From Rostratula benghalensis (taxonomy: Eukaryota; Chordata; Aves; Charadriiformes; Rostratulidae), in assembly GCA_013399305.1 (NCBI GenBank), contig VXAI01000380.1, positions 476,277-540,276 on the forward strand: a stretch of 64,000 nt of DNA. The letters are read 5' to 3'. This document shows positions 53,029 to 64,000 of this stretch, in pieces. Position 1 is the stretch's first letter. Every line of letters begins with the position of its first letter. Below the pieces are notes generated by a model. The model searched no databases. It was not told where the DNA came from and worked only from the letters and a program-made list of their open reading frames with translations. The position numbers were made by a program, and so were the translations under genes.

Positions 53029-56000
53029 TATTAATTCACCTCTTAATAGGTTTGTTGTTGGTCCTGAAAATGTTTACCTCTACTTAAGTTACAGATTGCA
53101 ACATTGTAGGATCCTGCTGTCCATACATTTACACTTATGTTATTGATTAATAACATGCTGGAAGAACCTTTATTCAGTATAGTCATACTCAATATACAGC
53201 ACAAGAAGTCTTTATGGTGAGAAAGGTTGAAAATTTAAGGATGTAATTTTTAAACTTTTAAATGAAATGTGGATTTGAACTGTTACTAAATTTATGGTTT
53301 TCTTAATCTGTTAGCAGTGATCCTGGAATCCAAACCCCCCCAAAAATAAGTAAAAATACAAAAAAAAGTAGGTAGCAGCTATATTTCTAAATTTAGAAGA
53401 ACAGACTTTACTTTTTCAATATCAGAGAACTGTTAAGTTGGTTCATCAGTCTCAAAGATGCATACCGGAAGGATGGTGTTCTATGAGTTTGACACGTTCT
53501 AAATTTTTGGTTCAAAACAGGCTATGTTCTTCAGGAGATTAAACTGGTGAACCCAAACACCTCAATAGAAAGGTTTTCTGTTCTTCATCAGAAAAAATCT
53601 GCTGCTAAGCTGGGAAAGCCATCCATTTCTTTTTCTGAAATAGAAAGTTACTGTTAAAAGTAAGTACTTTTGAAATATTTATTGTCACTAGAGAAAAAAA
53701 AACATAGGGGAAAACAATATTTTATTTTTCACAGCTTAAAGTAGTCTTTGTTGTCTTGTCTCCAGGTACATTTATTCCTGTACTTCTTACCATGAAAGGG
53801 AGAGTTTAAGTACTTTTGTCATAAGCTGGCTGACACATAAACCTCCAATACAGTTATTTTTATTCTTCACATATATTAGCAGACTGATTTCACCCTAATG
53901 TTTACCTCAATTATTTACCTGAAACTATCAAACTTTAAGGAAACTGCAGACAACCAAATCTATTTAAGAATATTATGTGCTAGTCACTGTGAGATAACCA
54001 ACATATGATATTTTGTCCTAGTAAAGGCTATTTGATGAACAAGCTTAGTTCACATTTAGCTAGTACTTGTTCAAGTTCTGTTTTGAAAGCAAAAATGCAA
54101 TGCTTCATGGCTCATTTTAGTTCTGATTTTAGAGTAACAGTTATCCCATAACACTGAAATCAATTTTCCCATAACCATATTTAAACTAAGATCTGAAAAC
54201 CTATTGTGAAAGCATTAAAACTATACCCTAAACCACACCATTTGTTAAGGAAAATAAATTCGGAAAAAAACAAAAGTGGGTTGTTGGTTTTTGGTTTATT
54301 TTTTTTTTAAATAGACTAGAAGACTGTTTGTCGCAACCACCAAATATTAGCAAGAGATCTACATCATATATGTTAGTGTTCCCTACTGGCCTAAACACTA
54401 TATTAATAAAATCTCATCTCCTTAAATACAACTTCTAATCATAGCATATGGAACACATAGTTGACAGTTTTTCATCAGGTTGATACGAGTAGAAAAAAGA
54501 TCCTTAAATACATCAAACAAATCTGAATTTTATTTTCACTCCACATTATTATTTAATCTTGCAGACTGTCTGAAACTGAGCCTGAGGCAGGAGCAAGAAT
54601 TTTGTCTAAGACTGGAGCATCGTATTTTTGACCAGTTCAAATCAGATACCTGAATGAAACTTTGCTTTAAAGAAGAGGGGTGAACAATACAGTAATTTAA
54701 CAAGTCCTTCAATCAGGCTACAGAAAATTAAAAGATACTGTTTGTGCACTCGGCAAATCAGCACAAACAAGTCTGCTGCAAGTTTACTTTAAACCCACAG
54801 TAAATAAAAATGCAACTGCCCATAATCAGTTCAGAACTGTTGACCTCTTCATAGCCATAACTTTAACATTGTGTCATACTGTTTTCACAAGAATGCTCTC
54901 CAAACAGTTTTCAAGGATAATTTTGCTGTTACTCCCTCTGGCAGGATAAGAAGATAATTCTGTCTCCTCACTAATTTCTTTCCCAGCTTGTTTGGTATCA
55001 GTAGCTTGTACCAATGCTAAATGAAGTTTTCACCTTCTGTCAAGGCCACTGTTTGAATCCGTCTGTTATAATTCTAAAGGGTGTTTCTTGTTATTGAGAT
55101 TGCTGAGAAGGTTACATATCTACAGGGACAACATTGTAGAGCAGGTTTCTGTATTTTTTCATTTTGGATTTGTTTGAACCTGACCACAAGTATTTGCCCC
55201 TGTGGGAAAAAGAAAAAGAAAAACCAAACAAACCAAAAACCAATAACCCACACCCAATTAATTGTTAGTCACAGTGTCACATACTAAGATATAAATTAAC
55301 TCTATAAGCCTTGAAGATTTACTTTTCTGATATATCCACAAAAAAGTGATCCATTATTCACATTAGGAATTCCACTGAAATAAGACTATTCTCCTAAGTA
55401 TAAACATGTGATTTTACTTTTTTTTTTTTAATTTGGGGTTTGTGATGCTTTTGGACACAGGCAGCTTAGTTGTAACAACTCTACTGTCTGTTCTGAGATA
55501 CCTTTTCTTACTTCTTCGAACAAGCTCCTATATATTAAAATATGAGCTTTAGTTCAATGTACAGCTCAAAAAAGTTTGGGCCTGCTGCTATGAATCAACA
55601 TGCTTTCAGCCCACAAATCTTCACACATTTACTCCACCAGCTGATGATCAGGTCTATAGGAAATGCACTCCTTTGCATTTGCTGCTGATAGATTCTTCAG
55701 ATGCACTACCACTGTTTCCCAATCACTCAGGAAAGCTCTTGAAGTACTCAAAATCTTGTGAGCCCATCCACATATTTACACGTGAAAGAAATTTTATTAA
55801 CATTTTATTAACATGCATGTTTTTTTCCACACACATCTGAAATGCATTCTTTCTAAAAATTTTGTCCAATTACAATAATAATGTGTAATCCATCTAGAAC
55901 TATTGCATTACCTGCAATAAAAGCTCAGGCAAACAAATGACACTGAAGGTGGTTAACAAGAGGCCTTCATCTGACAGAAGCAGAGAAATAAAATAAAAAC

Positions 56001-56750
56001 AAAGGGTTTCATTTCACTATACTGTTTAGCATATATTACCTACTCCATTTCCAACTAGAATAGAGACAAAACCCAGCCTGTGGGGATCACACACAGTAAC
56101 CCATTGCACCATCCTGGGGACTAAATACAGAAAAATGACTATTATTCTGGTTATTTATACTTTGATGGTAAGGTTCTGCAGTCAGGCCAGCCTGACTTGC
56201 TTTTACCAAAACGGGGAGTGCTTATTTCTCCTTCTTTTTCCCAAACTAACTAGTGAATTGAGCTGGGTTATAGAAATGTACACCAAAACTCAGTCAGCGC
56301 AGAATAAGCAGCAGGAGATTGAGGCAGATCACATGAATCTTGGAGCATTGCATTTAGTTCAGAAGAAGAAATTGTGAAGGAGAGAGCAGCCAGCATCAAC
56401 ACTTCAGTAACAGTTCCTATTTAGCCGCCCTAAGATGCAAAATTGAAACCAATTATTTCTTTTTCCCCTTTAAGAAAGCTGGACTTGTACCCTGGTAGCC
56501 CAGAGCAGTCAGCAGTTTAAGTCAGCCCTGCACCACCTCAAGGAAAAGTACAACTGTGTATATAAGTTCTAACAATAGGCCACCCATAAAAACAAATAGC
56601 CAAGTATGAGCTTTAACAGTATTTAAAAAAAAAAAAAAAAAAGTAAAAGCCACACTTGCAGGGAAAAGAAAAAAAAAATCCCAAATAAAATATTTTAAAA
56701 AGTCTTTTCTTCTTAACAAGAGCTGCTGGGGGCAGCTGAAAGGCAGAAAA
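53029..56750. other. Non-coding AT-rich DNA
   Basis: No gene was identified before 56751. Contains poly(T) near 54300 and 55419, and poly(A) at about 56625-56642. A TATA-box-like TATATAAG at 56559-56566 is considered with the hypothetical transcript below. Confidence 0.4.
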
Positions 56751-56762
56751 ATGTTTCTCTGG
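56751..56762 (+). other. Hypothetical first coding exon (ATG to donor)
   Basis: ATG TTT CTC TGG immediately followed by a strong donor GTAAGTTC at 56763; position -3 of the ATG is A. It ends in phase 0, compatible with the exon at 61391. A TATATAAG about 190 bases upstream could be the promoter. This is a prediction from splice signals only. Confidence 0.18.
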
Positions 56763-56840
56763 GTAAGTTCAAAAAGTGCTTGGACTGGTTAATAAATATG
56801 AAGTGGAACTTAAAAAAATCAGATGGAAAACCTTAGTTTA

Positions 56841-56878
56841 AAAACAAAACAAAACAAAACAAAACAAAACAAAACAAA
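56841..56878. repeat. (AAAAC)n microsatellite
   Basis: Seven and a half perfect tandem AAAAC units. Confidence 0.97.
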
Positions 56879-56990
56879 GAATTCCATTCATTGTCCTGAA
56901 TTTGTAAGGAATCTGTAGAGTTAAGCTGGGTTTCAGCTTTAATATGTAAAATACTAGCACTTTATCTATTATTCAGACAAAATGGGGGGG

Positions 56991-56991
56991 N
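56991..56991. other. Ambiguous base after a G-run
   Basis: A single N directly after seven G, likely an unresolved homopolymer length. Confidence 0.95.
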
Positions 56992-58954
56992 GCTCCTCTA
57001 AAGTCCACTGTTTCACTGTTTTCACTGGGAATCTTTTGCTGACTTCAGCAAACACAGGATCAGATCTCTGAATGAGTTTATTCCAGTTTAGTTCATAAAC
57101 AGTTTTCTGCAGTTTGCAAACAATCAACTTTATTCATCCTACTTGGCCCAGAAAAAAGGTTTTGAAGGCTAGCTACTGTCTTGCATTCTTTTAGTCGTTA
57201 AGATGCTTGCCAACTTAATTCTTTCAGACAAAAAATATGCAAGCTTTCTTTCCAACAACTTTGACCATTACCATTCTTGTCAGTAGCATATTTTTTTTAT
57301 ATTTTTGCTTCAGCTATTTGAGCACAGTTCGTGGATCTTCATTTTAAGAAAATTTAATTGAAAAACCGAAATAACACAGAGTAACAGAATGAAGCACCTT
57401 GTAACACAGTTACAATTTAGCAGTTGCAAACAAGAATGCTCACTCTCTTTTACTTATATAATGCTTATATAAATGGCTTTTATGCAAATTAACATTTTTC
57501 TCTTTTGCAAGGATCACTCACCATCTGCTTTTATGCATTCAGTGTATTTTCCTAAAATGAACTAGCACAGATTCTACTTTTAGCTAAACATCCAAGACTT
57601 TAGGCACTAAATAGTGAAATAATTTACATTCATTAAAAAACTCTACCTGGACAGAGCATTACTACAAGAAACTTCCAAAGCATCATGTACATCTTCAGTA
57701 TTTTTCAGTTATGATTTCCATTATAAAGTTCACTTCAAATACTAAAAATAATAGTAATTTAATTACATGTTTGTCCAGGTATGTCATGTTACAGGCAAAA
57801 TTACAAACATATAACCTCACTGGATCATAATTTAAATATAGAAGTTTTGTCTGCAGAGCTCATGGTAGCTCCCCCAAACATTTGTTAAGAGGTTGTGTGT
57901 TGATTTTTGTTTGGGGAAACACACAGGCAATATAAGTCTGTAGTTTCATTGAAAGGAGAAAAAAACCTGACTGCATTCTATTAAGCATTTTACAGAATGA
58001 ACAAATTTTAATTCTTGCTCCATGGCACTAAGTGAAAAAAAGACAAAAAGTAGGTGAAAACCATGAGACAATTACTTGACAAATTAGTCCTGACAAACTA
58101 GCACGATGAGCAATATGATCAGTTCCACAGCAACCTGGCAAAAGGTGGATTTTTAACAGATTTCTATACAGCTAAACAAAAAGCTTTGTAAGTACATAAC
58201 AAAGCGACATTCAGAGTAGAAATCCAGATTCTTGTTTGAAAAAGTAACAATGAATGTTGTCATCCTCTGTTCATCAGAGACACAAATCAACTTCTCCACA
58301 GTGAATGAAAGAAGACTGATACAGGAACTGATTGTATATGCAAGGCAAGGCCTTGAAAGGCTCTTTTATGCAGCTGGATATTGACAAGACAGAATTCACA
58401 TACATAAAACACATGAACCAAATGTTCTAGCAGTCCTGGAATATGGAACTCTTCCTATCCTACTGTTACTCAGTGTAAAACAAAATCTCTGCAAGTTGTT
58501 TTCTGCCTGCTCAGTGCCACGTGTCCTACTTAAGAATCAGTGTGAAGGAAACTTTCACCAGACACTTTCTTCAGCCCTCACTTGCAAGCTCCAATGAAAG
58601 TTTACATGACAAATAGAAACTCATGCCAGCCCTCAGAATTAAAATGGCATTGTACCTGCAAATATACACAATAGAAATTATAAATAGTCATAATAATACA
58701 GTATTTCCTTATTTTGGGGGGCTATAAGCAGCAACTTAGAGTCAAATAGCTCTGCAAGCAGTCTTAATCAACAAAAAATGCTGATTGAAAATATGGTAGA
58801 TTCAGCAATACCCAATAAAAGTTTGTAACCAAAGCTTCCCTCCCCAACTCTGCACTTTATTCTTAGGGAATGCATCCATGTGTTGTTTTAAGCGAGGCTT
58901 TAACCAATACACTTCAACCTCTCTCCCACAAGTTACATGCTTTAACTTGGTCAG
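56992..58954. other. Non-coding AT-rich DNA
   Basis: No gene or recognisable repeat was seen. Confidence 0.4.
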
Positions 58955-59030
58955 CCCTGATTTGGTCAGGAAGTTGGACCAGATGATCACCATAGGTGTC
59001 TTCCAACTGAAATAGTCTATTCTATTCTAA
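58955..59030 (+). mobile_element. CR1 3'-end fragment
   Basis: 'aggaagttggaccagatgat' and a GGTGTCTTCCAACTGAAATA block, ending TCTATTCTATTCTA. These are the usual last bases of older CR1 families, including the ATTCTATG-type tail in degraded form. Confidence 0.8.
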
Positions 59031-61390
59031 GTTCTAACAAAGAAATATTGAAAACTGAAAATTCTGTATAAAGCTGTATATGCCATAATAAAAAAAATCC
59101 AAACATTCCCAAAGAAAAAAACCAAGTTGAGGCCCATAAACAATTCCTTGCAAAAACATACATGCATACACACACACACCTGTTCATAAATGAAATAAAA
59201 GTCCCTTTCACACTGTTTAAGACAGCAGGTAAGAGAGAGCTCCAGTGTAAGGTGATGATAAATATGTTCCAGAGGTTCACAAGCACTATAATTGGCCCTT
59301 TTGAAAATACATTACAAAGTAGTTGGGAATTCTACTCCCACTAGTTCTAACTGCTCAGAGGGAGTTGAAACAATAAATATCCTATAAGATAAATCATTGG
59401 TACAGAATTTGACTCTTATTTTTTTTTTAACAGCAGCTCTTAGCCATTATCCACATAACGTGCATGAAATGAAGTTGGCATGGATCTTTTTACAGATATT
59501 TATAACATTTAATAAAGTTAAATATAAGCATTTATGATACCAATACACATACAATACATACAGTATTGGAGACCTCAATCTTTGTATGCATTACTATTTC
59601 AGGCTATTTATTTTACACTAACTACAGATTTTATGTCGCTTTCTGAGAAGTGCCTGAAGGGAGAAATCATGCCGTGAGGTTAAAAGGGAACAGATCACCT
59701 CTTTGTATTCAATATCAAAAGCAAAAGATTGAATACTGCATTCATTTAATTATTTTTTTCTAAAATTTCAAAGTTGACTGCCCTAGTTATATTTCTGAAT
59801 ATAACACGTAATTTAATAAAGGTTTGATTCTGCAATCCAAATCAAAACCAGATTTGACTGTGTTCTTAAGAGTGACTGATAAATTGCAGATCAGCTGTAC
59901 CAGGTATTTTCCCAATCCACATAAACACAAACGCCAGTTATAAACCACAAAAATCAAGAGAGTGCTTCTTCACACCCAAGTAAGAAATTTTACTACTATG
60001 AGCGAGAATATTTATCTGAATAGCCACTCCTGTTCATAAAGATGGAAGCCTCAGACCCCACTGTTTTAATTAAGGTCTGTTAACTGTGTTAATTAACACT
60101 GTTTTGTTAAGGTCTTCTGTGGGTATAGCCCTAAAACAAAGCTTCAGACACAATCTAATGTCAAAACACAACATTCCCTAGTTTGGTGATGTTTTTACCC
60201 TGCATTAGGTGGCCTATCTAGGACTCAAGACTAAAGGAGAAACAGTGCCTATGTTCCAGCTGCTAATCCCCTAATAAAGTTATTAGAAGACATGAGAAAT
60301 CCAGCACTGACAGTACTTCTAGCACCTCTGCTATGTGAGAAGGCGCTCAGCACTGCTCTGCACAGTCTCTGGTTTTGTGCAGGACAGATTTTCTCTTTCC
60401 GGGTGACATAACTCTGACTGAAGGCAGAAAGTCTAGCAGAGCTGAAATAAGAGTTGCATAGGATAAAACATAAACCACAAAACATGCAGTACTTGCTTTG
60501 GGAAAAAATGACGATGACTTCAGGCCAGAAGAACAGAACCTCTTTGAAGAAAGAATTTTTGTAAAAAACTAGGAAAGATTCATGCTAAACTAAAAACAGA
60601 CATATTTGTATTTCAAAGCACGGTACACAAATCAGAATGTGAGGACTGTTTGTTATGACAAGAAGACTGAAACTGAGGTTACAAAATTAGAATTAGAAAA
60701 TTAAGGAAACTTTAACACATCTTCTGAGATGGGAAAAGCACACAATGAATTTCAGGAGTGTCCAAACTTAGGAATAAACAACAGCACATAACAATTAGTA
60801 TTGTGACTACTTGTGACACTGCAGGTTTCTGAATTAATTTGAACAAATTTTAAACTATTTTAGCTGATCAATGCAGACCTCTAATACACAAAATAGATCA
60901 TCTCTACATAGGAGATCAAGTGTCGTAGTGTAATAAAGGTCCTAATAGACAGCCAGCAACTTGAAAGCAAGTGGTTAAAGAATTTTTTAGCAAACAGGAT
61001 TAAATATGGGAAAGATGTTTACCAGCCTTGGCACCCAGCAGGGAGCCTTGCTGGTGTCTGGATAAGCAGAGGAAAGCCTTGCACACAGACCTTGATATCT
61101 TCTCAGTAAAGTTGTATTTGCAGTGAAGGACATTGATAGAAATTCTGAAAAAAGTGTGCTGGGCAAAGCGGGGGGCTAGACAGAAAACACGGCACAGGCT
61201 TTGAGAACAAGAAGTCCTCTCCCGGGTTTACGTTTTCCAAACACTGTTGCCCTATGAACACAGAAGATAAATTCTTGTTCTCAGAGCACATTTCAAGCCA
61301 TCATTTTAATTATTCCTATCAGTCCTGTTGTCCATCACACTCCCATTTCTACCTCCCCCAACATATGAATGATATTTCCCATGTTTTCAG
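59031..61390. other. Non-coding DNA
   Basis: No certain gene. Short CACACA run at about 59167-59178. A 14-bp palindrome GTGTTAATTAACAC is at 60086-60099. A local rise in CpG begins at about 61160. Confidence 0.4.
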
Positions 61391-61577
61391 CAGTTTTACA
61401 AAGCCGTGCTTTTGTGCACCCAGTCTGCAGGTGCAGCAAAGACCTTGGCAAGGGGCACACCGATTATCACTTATGAAAACAGTTACTCTGTATCGTTCAC
61501 ACTTCTTCAAGGTCTTGAGCAGAGCATAAATTCTCATGAAAACGACGTTACTGCAGTTGCGGCACCAGACAGCAAAC
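61391..61577 (+). other. Hypothetical internal coding exon
   Basis: 187 bases between an acceptor (TTTCCCATGTTTTCAG) and a consensus donor (CTGG|GTAAGT). Only one frame is open throughout: QFYKAVLLCTQSAGAAKTLA, then LARGTPIITYENSYSVSF, and ending VAAPDSKL. A stop in that frame lies just upstream at 61370, consistent with an exon edge. It keeps six CpG dinucleotides in a CpG-poor neighbourhood. I recognise no protein family. An exon of a non-coding RNA, or chance, are alternatives. Confidence 0.28.
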
Positions 61578-62784
61578 TGGGTAAGTCTTACTGTTCTTTG
61601 TAGAGAAGATTTCACACTATTTTGTAATTTATAAGCTTTTTCTCTCTCTTGGGAATTTGTTGGGTAATTGAAATAGGTATTACCTTTGCAGCTTTTAAAT
61701 AAAAATGCCTCAAATATTGTGGAGTAGTGCAAGATACTGAAAATGGGATATGGTAACTGACTTGTAATTCATCTTCAGGTCAGTTCTACAAAGAGGGTTC
61801 TTAATTTCATCTATACTTTCTTTTTTGTAGTTCAAAAAATGAGATTGCACTGAGGAATTTTTAACATACTAAATCCTGTTAAGTCTCTGCTGAATCCTGG
61901 GCATTAGCGTTGGCTGTCTCATACTTTAACCTCTGTTCTAGCTTGCACTAGTTTTAAACAGCCTCATAACACCGAGAAACTAAACACTAAAAAACACTGT
62001 GTAAAGAATATAATTTATTTTTATTCTCCTTAATCTATACATTTATATTTTAGGTTTACTCTTGCCGCAAGGGGAGTTGATCTTGATCGGGCTCGTTGTT
62101 CCTTTTTCCTATGCATATACTTCTTTGAGAATTGGATCTAAAGAGGCATAGAGCATGGGAAAATGGGGCGACTGAGGTACTTCACCATTCATTTCAAAGA
62201 GCATTGCCAAGGTGACTGTAGAAATGCATAGAGAAAAACAGATGTATGAAGAAATTAAAAGTTAATTCATTAAACTCTTGCTTAACCATCAAAAAACTAA
62301 TAAAAAGATGCTGGCCTAATTACTCTGATATAGTGGTTGAATGTTGGTTTCATCCTAAAAATCTGATTTATCACAAGAAGATTTTAAGCATGTATTCAAC
62401 ACAGATACGTTCTATCTGAAATATATTGCTAAGACACTAATCCTGTGGTCCTTATTCACATAAACCTCCAAATGAAAATAACAGGTATGTAGTCGTGCAA
62501 ACTGCAAAAATCTTTGGACCTGTCTCAGCTGCTGGGAGTCAGTTATTGCTGAATTCAGGCAGTGCTGACTTGGGTGTGTATGGCCCCCTCCACTCGGGTG
62601 TGAAATGTTACCCATATGGGCTATCCAATGTACTCTTTATTCTTAGGACTTGATCCTTTAAAGTACCTAAGTACCTTTTACATGATGCATGTGTGACATA
62701 AATTCTTCTGTTGTAAAAATCAGACAGTTAATAGAAAATCAAATGTTAAACATGCTGACTTTTTTTTTCTTCTTTCATCCACAG
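61578..62784. other. Intron of the hypothetical transcript or plain intergenic DNA
   Basis: AT-rich with no repeat. It ends with a textbook branch-point and acceptor arrangement: CTGAC near 62757, a T-rich tract, then CATCCACAG. Confidence 0.3.
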
Positions 62785-62995
62785 GTATCTTGGAAGTGGA
62801 AGTGTAGACGTTCTCTTGGCTTTTTTCATTCAGTAGAAAAATTATCATTAAACAGGTTTTTTGTGATTCTGTCCAATTACTTTGATTTAGTCAACAAAAC
62901 CAATGTATTGTATAAATTCTGGAGAAAAAAAAAAAAATGTAACAATGTAACTGTCCATACTGTATATGAAATAAAAATCTAATGTTTCAGTCACA
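62785..62995 (+). other. Hypothetical terminal exon with poly(A) signal
   Basis: Joined to 61577 it completes codon GGT and adds ILEVEV before TAG at 62806-62808. AATAAA lies at 62970-62975, about 160 bases after the stop. The acceptor and poly(A) signal are good; the coding role is uncertain. Confidence 0.28.
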
Positions 62996-63215
62996 GATCA
63001 AATGTTTGCATTACCCTGCATCACAAATTCTCACAAGTCTTGTAAAGCTATGTGCTCAGAAGCAGAAAAACAAGGTGCATTACAAGTCATTTTACTCAGC
63101 GGTTATTATTATGCTATACTATTCAAGCCTAAATTATACTTTATAAGTTACTGCTTTATTTGTCTGTAACACTGTAGTATCGGAGGACTATCCTATTTAC
63201 ATGTAATGTTTTTCC

Positions 63216-63241
63216 TTAAATTAAATTAAATTAAATTAAAA
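63216..63241. repeat. (TTAAA)n microsatellite
   Basis: About five tandem TTAAA units. The same ATTAAATTAAA motif recurs in short form at about 63743-63753. Confidence 0.95.
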
Positions 63242-63667
63242 AGCAATAAAAAGTTACACCCACAATGATATATTTATCCACTGATTTTGTATTCAAGCTT
63301 GTATTAATGGGATGGAAATACATAATCAATACAATACTAAATTAACTTGTGAGAAAATTGAAGGATTTTTAATATAAAAAAACCTGTATCTAAATAACTA
63401 TCATTAAAATCAAAAGGAACCTCCAGAATCACTGCACATAAAGGTGGAAAAAAGGCATACAAACCAAACAAAAATATAAGCAAACAAAAGAGAAAACCCC
63501 ATATAATTCTGAGTTTCTCAAATTCCATGAAGATTTCATGTTAATCTAAAATTTTCAAATACATTGTGTCAGAAAAGTGTATATTTTACCTTTAATACAT
63601 CTCTTGTATAATTTAGCCTGTAACGAATCCCAGAGCCCTATACAACAAGGCTACAGTTGATGTGTGT

Positions 63668-63727
63668 TCTTTTTTATCTTTCCCCCTTTCTTCCCCTACT
63701 TTCCCCTCCCTTTTTTTTTTTTTTCCC
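63668..63727 (+). repeat. Polypyrimidine tract
   Basis: About 60 bases almost entirely C and T, with two A interruptions, ending in 14 T and CCC. It is capable of triplex (H-DNA) formation. Likely simple-sequence drift. Confidence 0.85.
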
Positions 63728-64000
63728 AACAAAGTACACCATTTAAATTAAATTAAAATAAAAGCTAATAGGAAAAAATAATTTCCTGTCACCTATTACC
63801 AAAAAGAGAAGAAGTTTTTCAGGTTGGACCTACATCAATAAAAATATCAGGCCAAAGAGCAACCATATCAAACATAGTAGTAGCAAGACAACTACTAATA
63901 CTGAAGGAGCACATGAACGTTCAAAAGAAGAGGATTTTAATATTTGGTTTGGGTTTTTTTTCTTTTCTGTTCTTTTTCAAATTGAAATATAATTATATTT

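Larger units (their letters stand above)
62996..64000. other. Non-coding AT-rich DNA
   Basis: No gene was seen. Contains the two simple-sequence tracts listed separately. Confidence 0.45.

Noticed and set aside
60254..60411. Protein-like + strand stretch reading NPLIKLLEDMRNPALTVLL
   Set aside because: Only about 58 codons between stops, no convincing splice pair, no known homolog. Most likely chance.
61349..61732. 127-codon minus-strand cysteine-rich frame
   Set aside because: The + strand has the better splice signals over the same interval, and the minus frame lacks a good acceptor or recognisable domain.

Overview
The window looks like AT-rich intergenic and intronic DNA from a bird nuclear genome. 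The clearest sign is many CR1 LINE fragments. Several end in the CR1-type 3' octamer ATTCTGTG, and they range from nearly identical young copies to very decayed old ones. There is also one degraded LTR of the type common in songbirds and other neoavian birds. I see no mammalian SINEs, no operon-like gene packing, and only one clear protein-coding gene. Two N-runs (583-797 and 26748-26972), both inside CR1 copies, and a single N at 56991 mark a draft assembly.

Layout. From 1 to 23.8 kb the DNA is non-coding. It holds a long but broken CR1 (about 250-2278), short CR1 3' ends near 3.7 and 5.4 kb, a degraded solo LTR near 7.9-8.2 kb, two ancient CR1 pieces at 11.4-12.7 kb, a strong G-quadruplex motif at 18.0 kb, a young CR1 at 19.56-20.35 kb, and a nested pair of CR1s at 20.9-21.5 kb. 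The second half of this stretch is probably the 5' intron of the gene that follows.

The gene is at 23937-24866 on the + strand. It is an intact 309-codon single-coding-exon heparan sulfate glucosamine 3-O-sulfotransferase of the HS3ST1 type, probably the HS3ST1-like paralog rather than HS3ST1 itself. A splice acceptor lies at 23820, a 33-codon upstream ORF fills most of the 5' untranslated part of the exon, and poly(A) signals lie near 25.48-25.50 kb. The enzyme keeps its catalytic and cofactor-binding residues. One of the two 'gate' positions known from mouse 3-OST-1 is changed to alanine, so its substrate preference may differ.

From 25.5 to 64 kb I find no second certain gene. This part has another young CR1 (26.5-27.1 kb) nearly identical to the 19.6-kb copy and in the same orientation, so the two bracket the sulfotransferase exon. 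It also has a minus-strand CR1 at 42.2-42.85 kb, another at 52.6-53.0 kb, short CR1 3' ends at 45.1 and 59.0 kb, and simple repeats. The most intriguing unexplained signal is a possible three-exon + strand transcript (ATG at 56751, internal exon 61391-61577, last exon from 62785 with AATAAA at 62970). Its phases are compatible and it would encode a small protein of about 74 residues that I do not recognise. This is a hypothesis, not an annotation.
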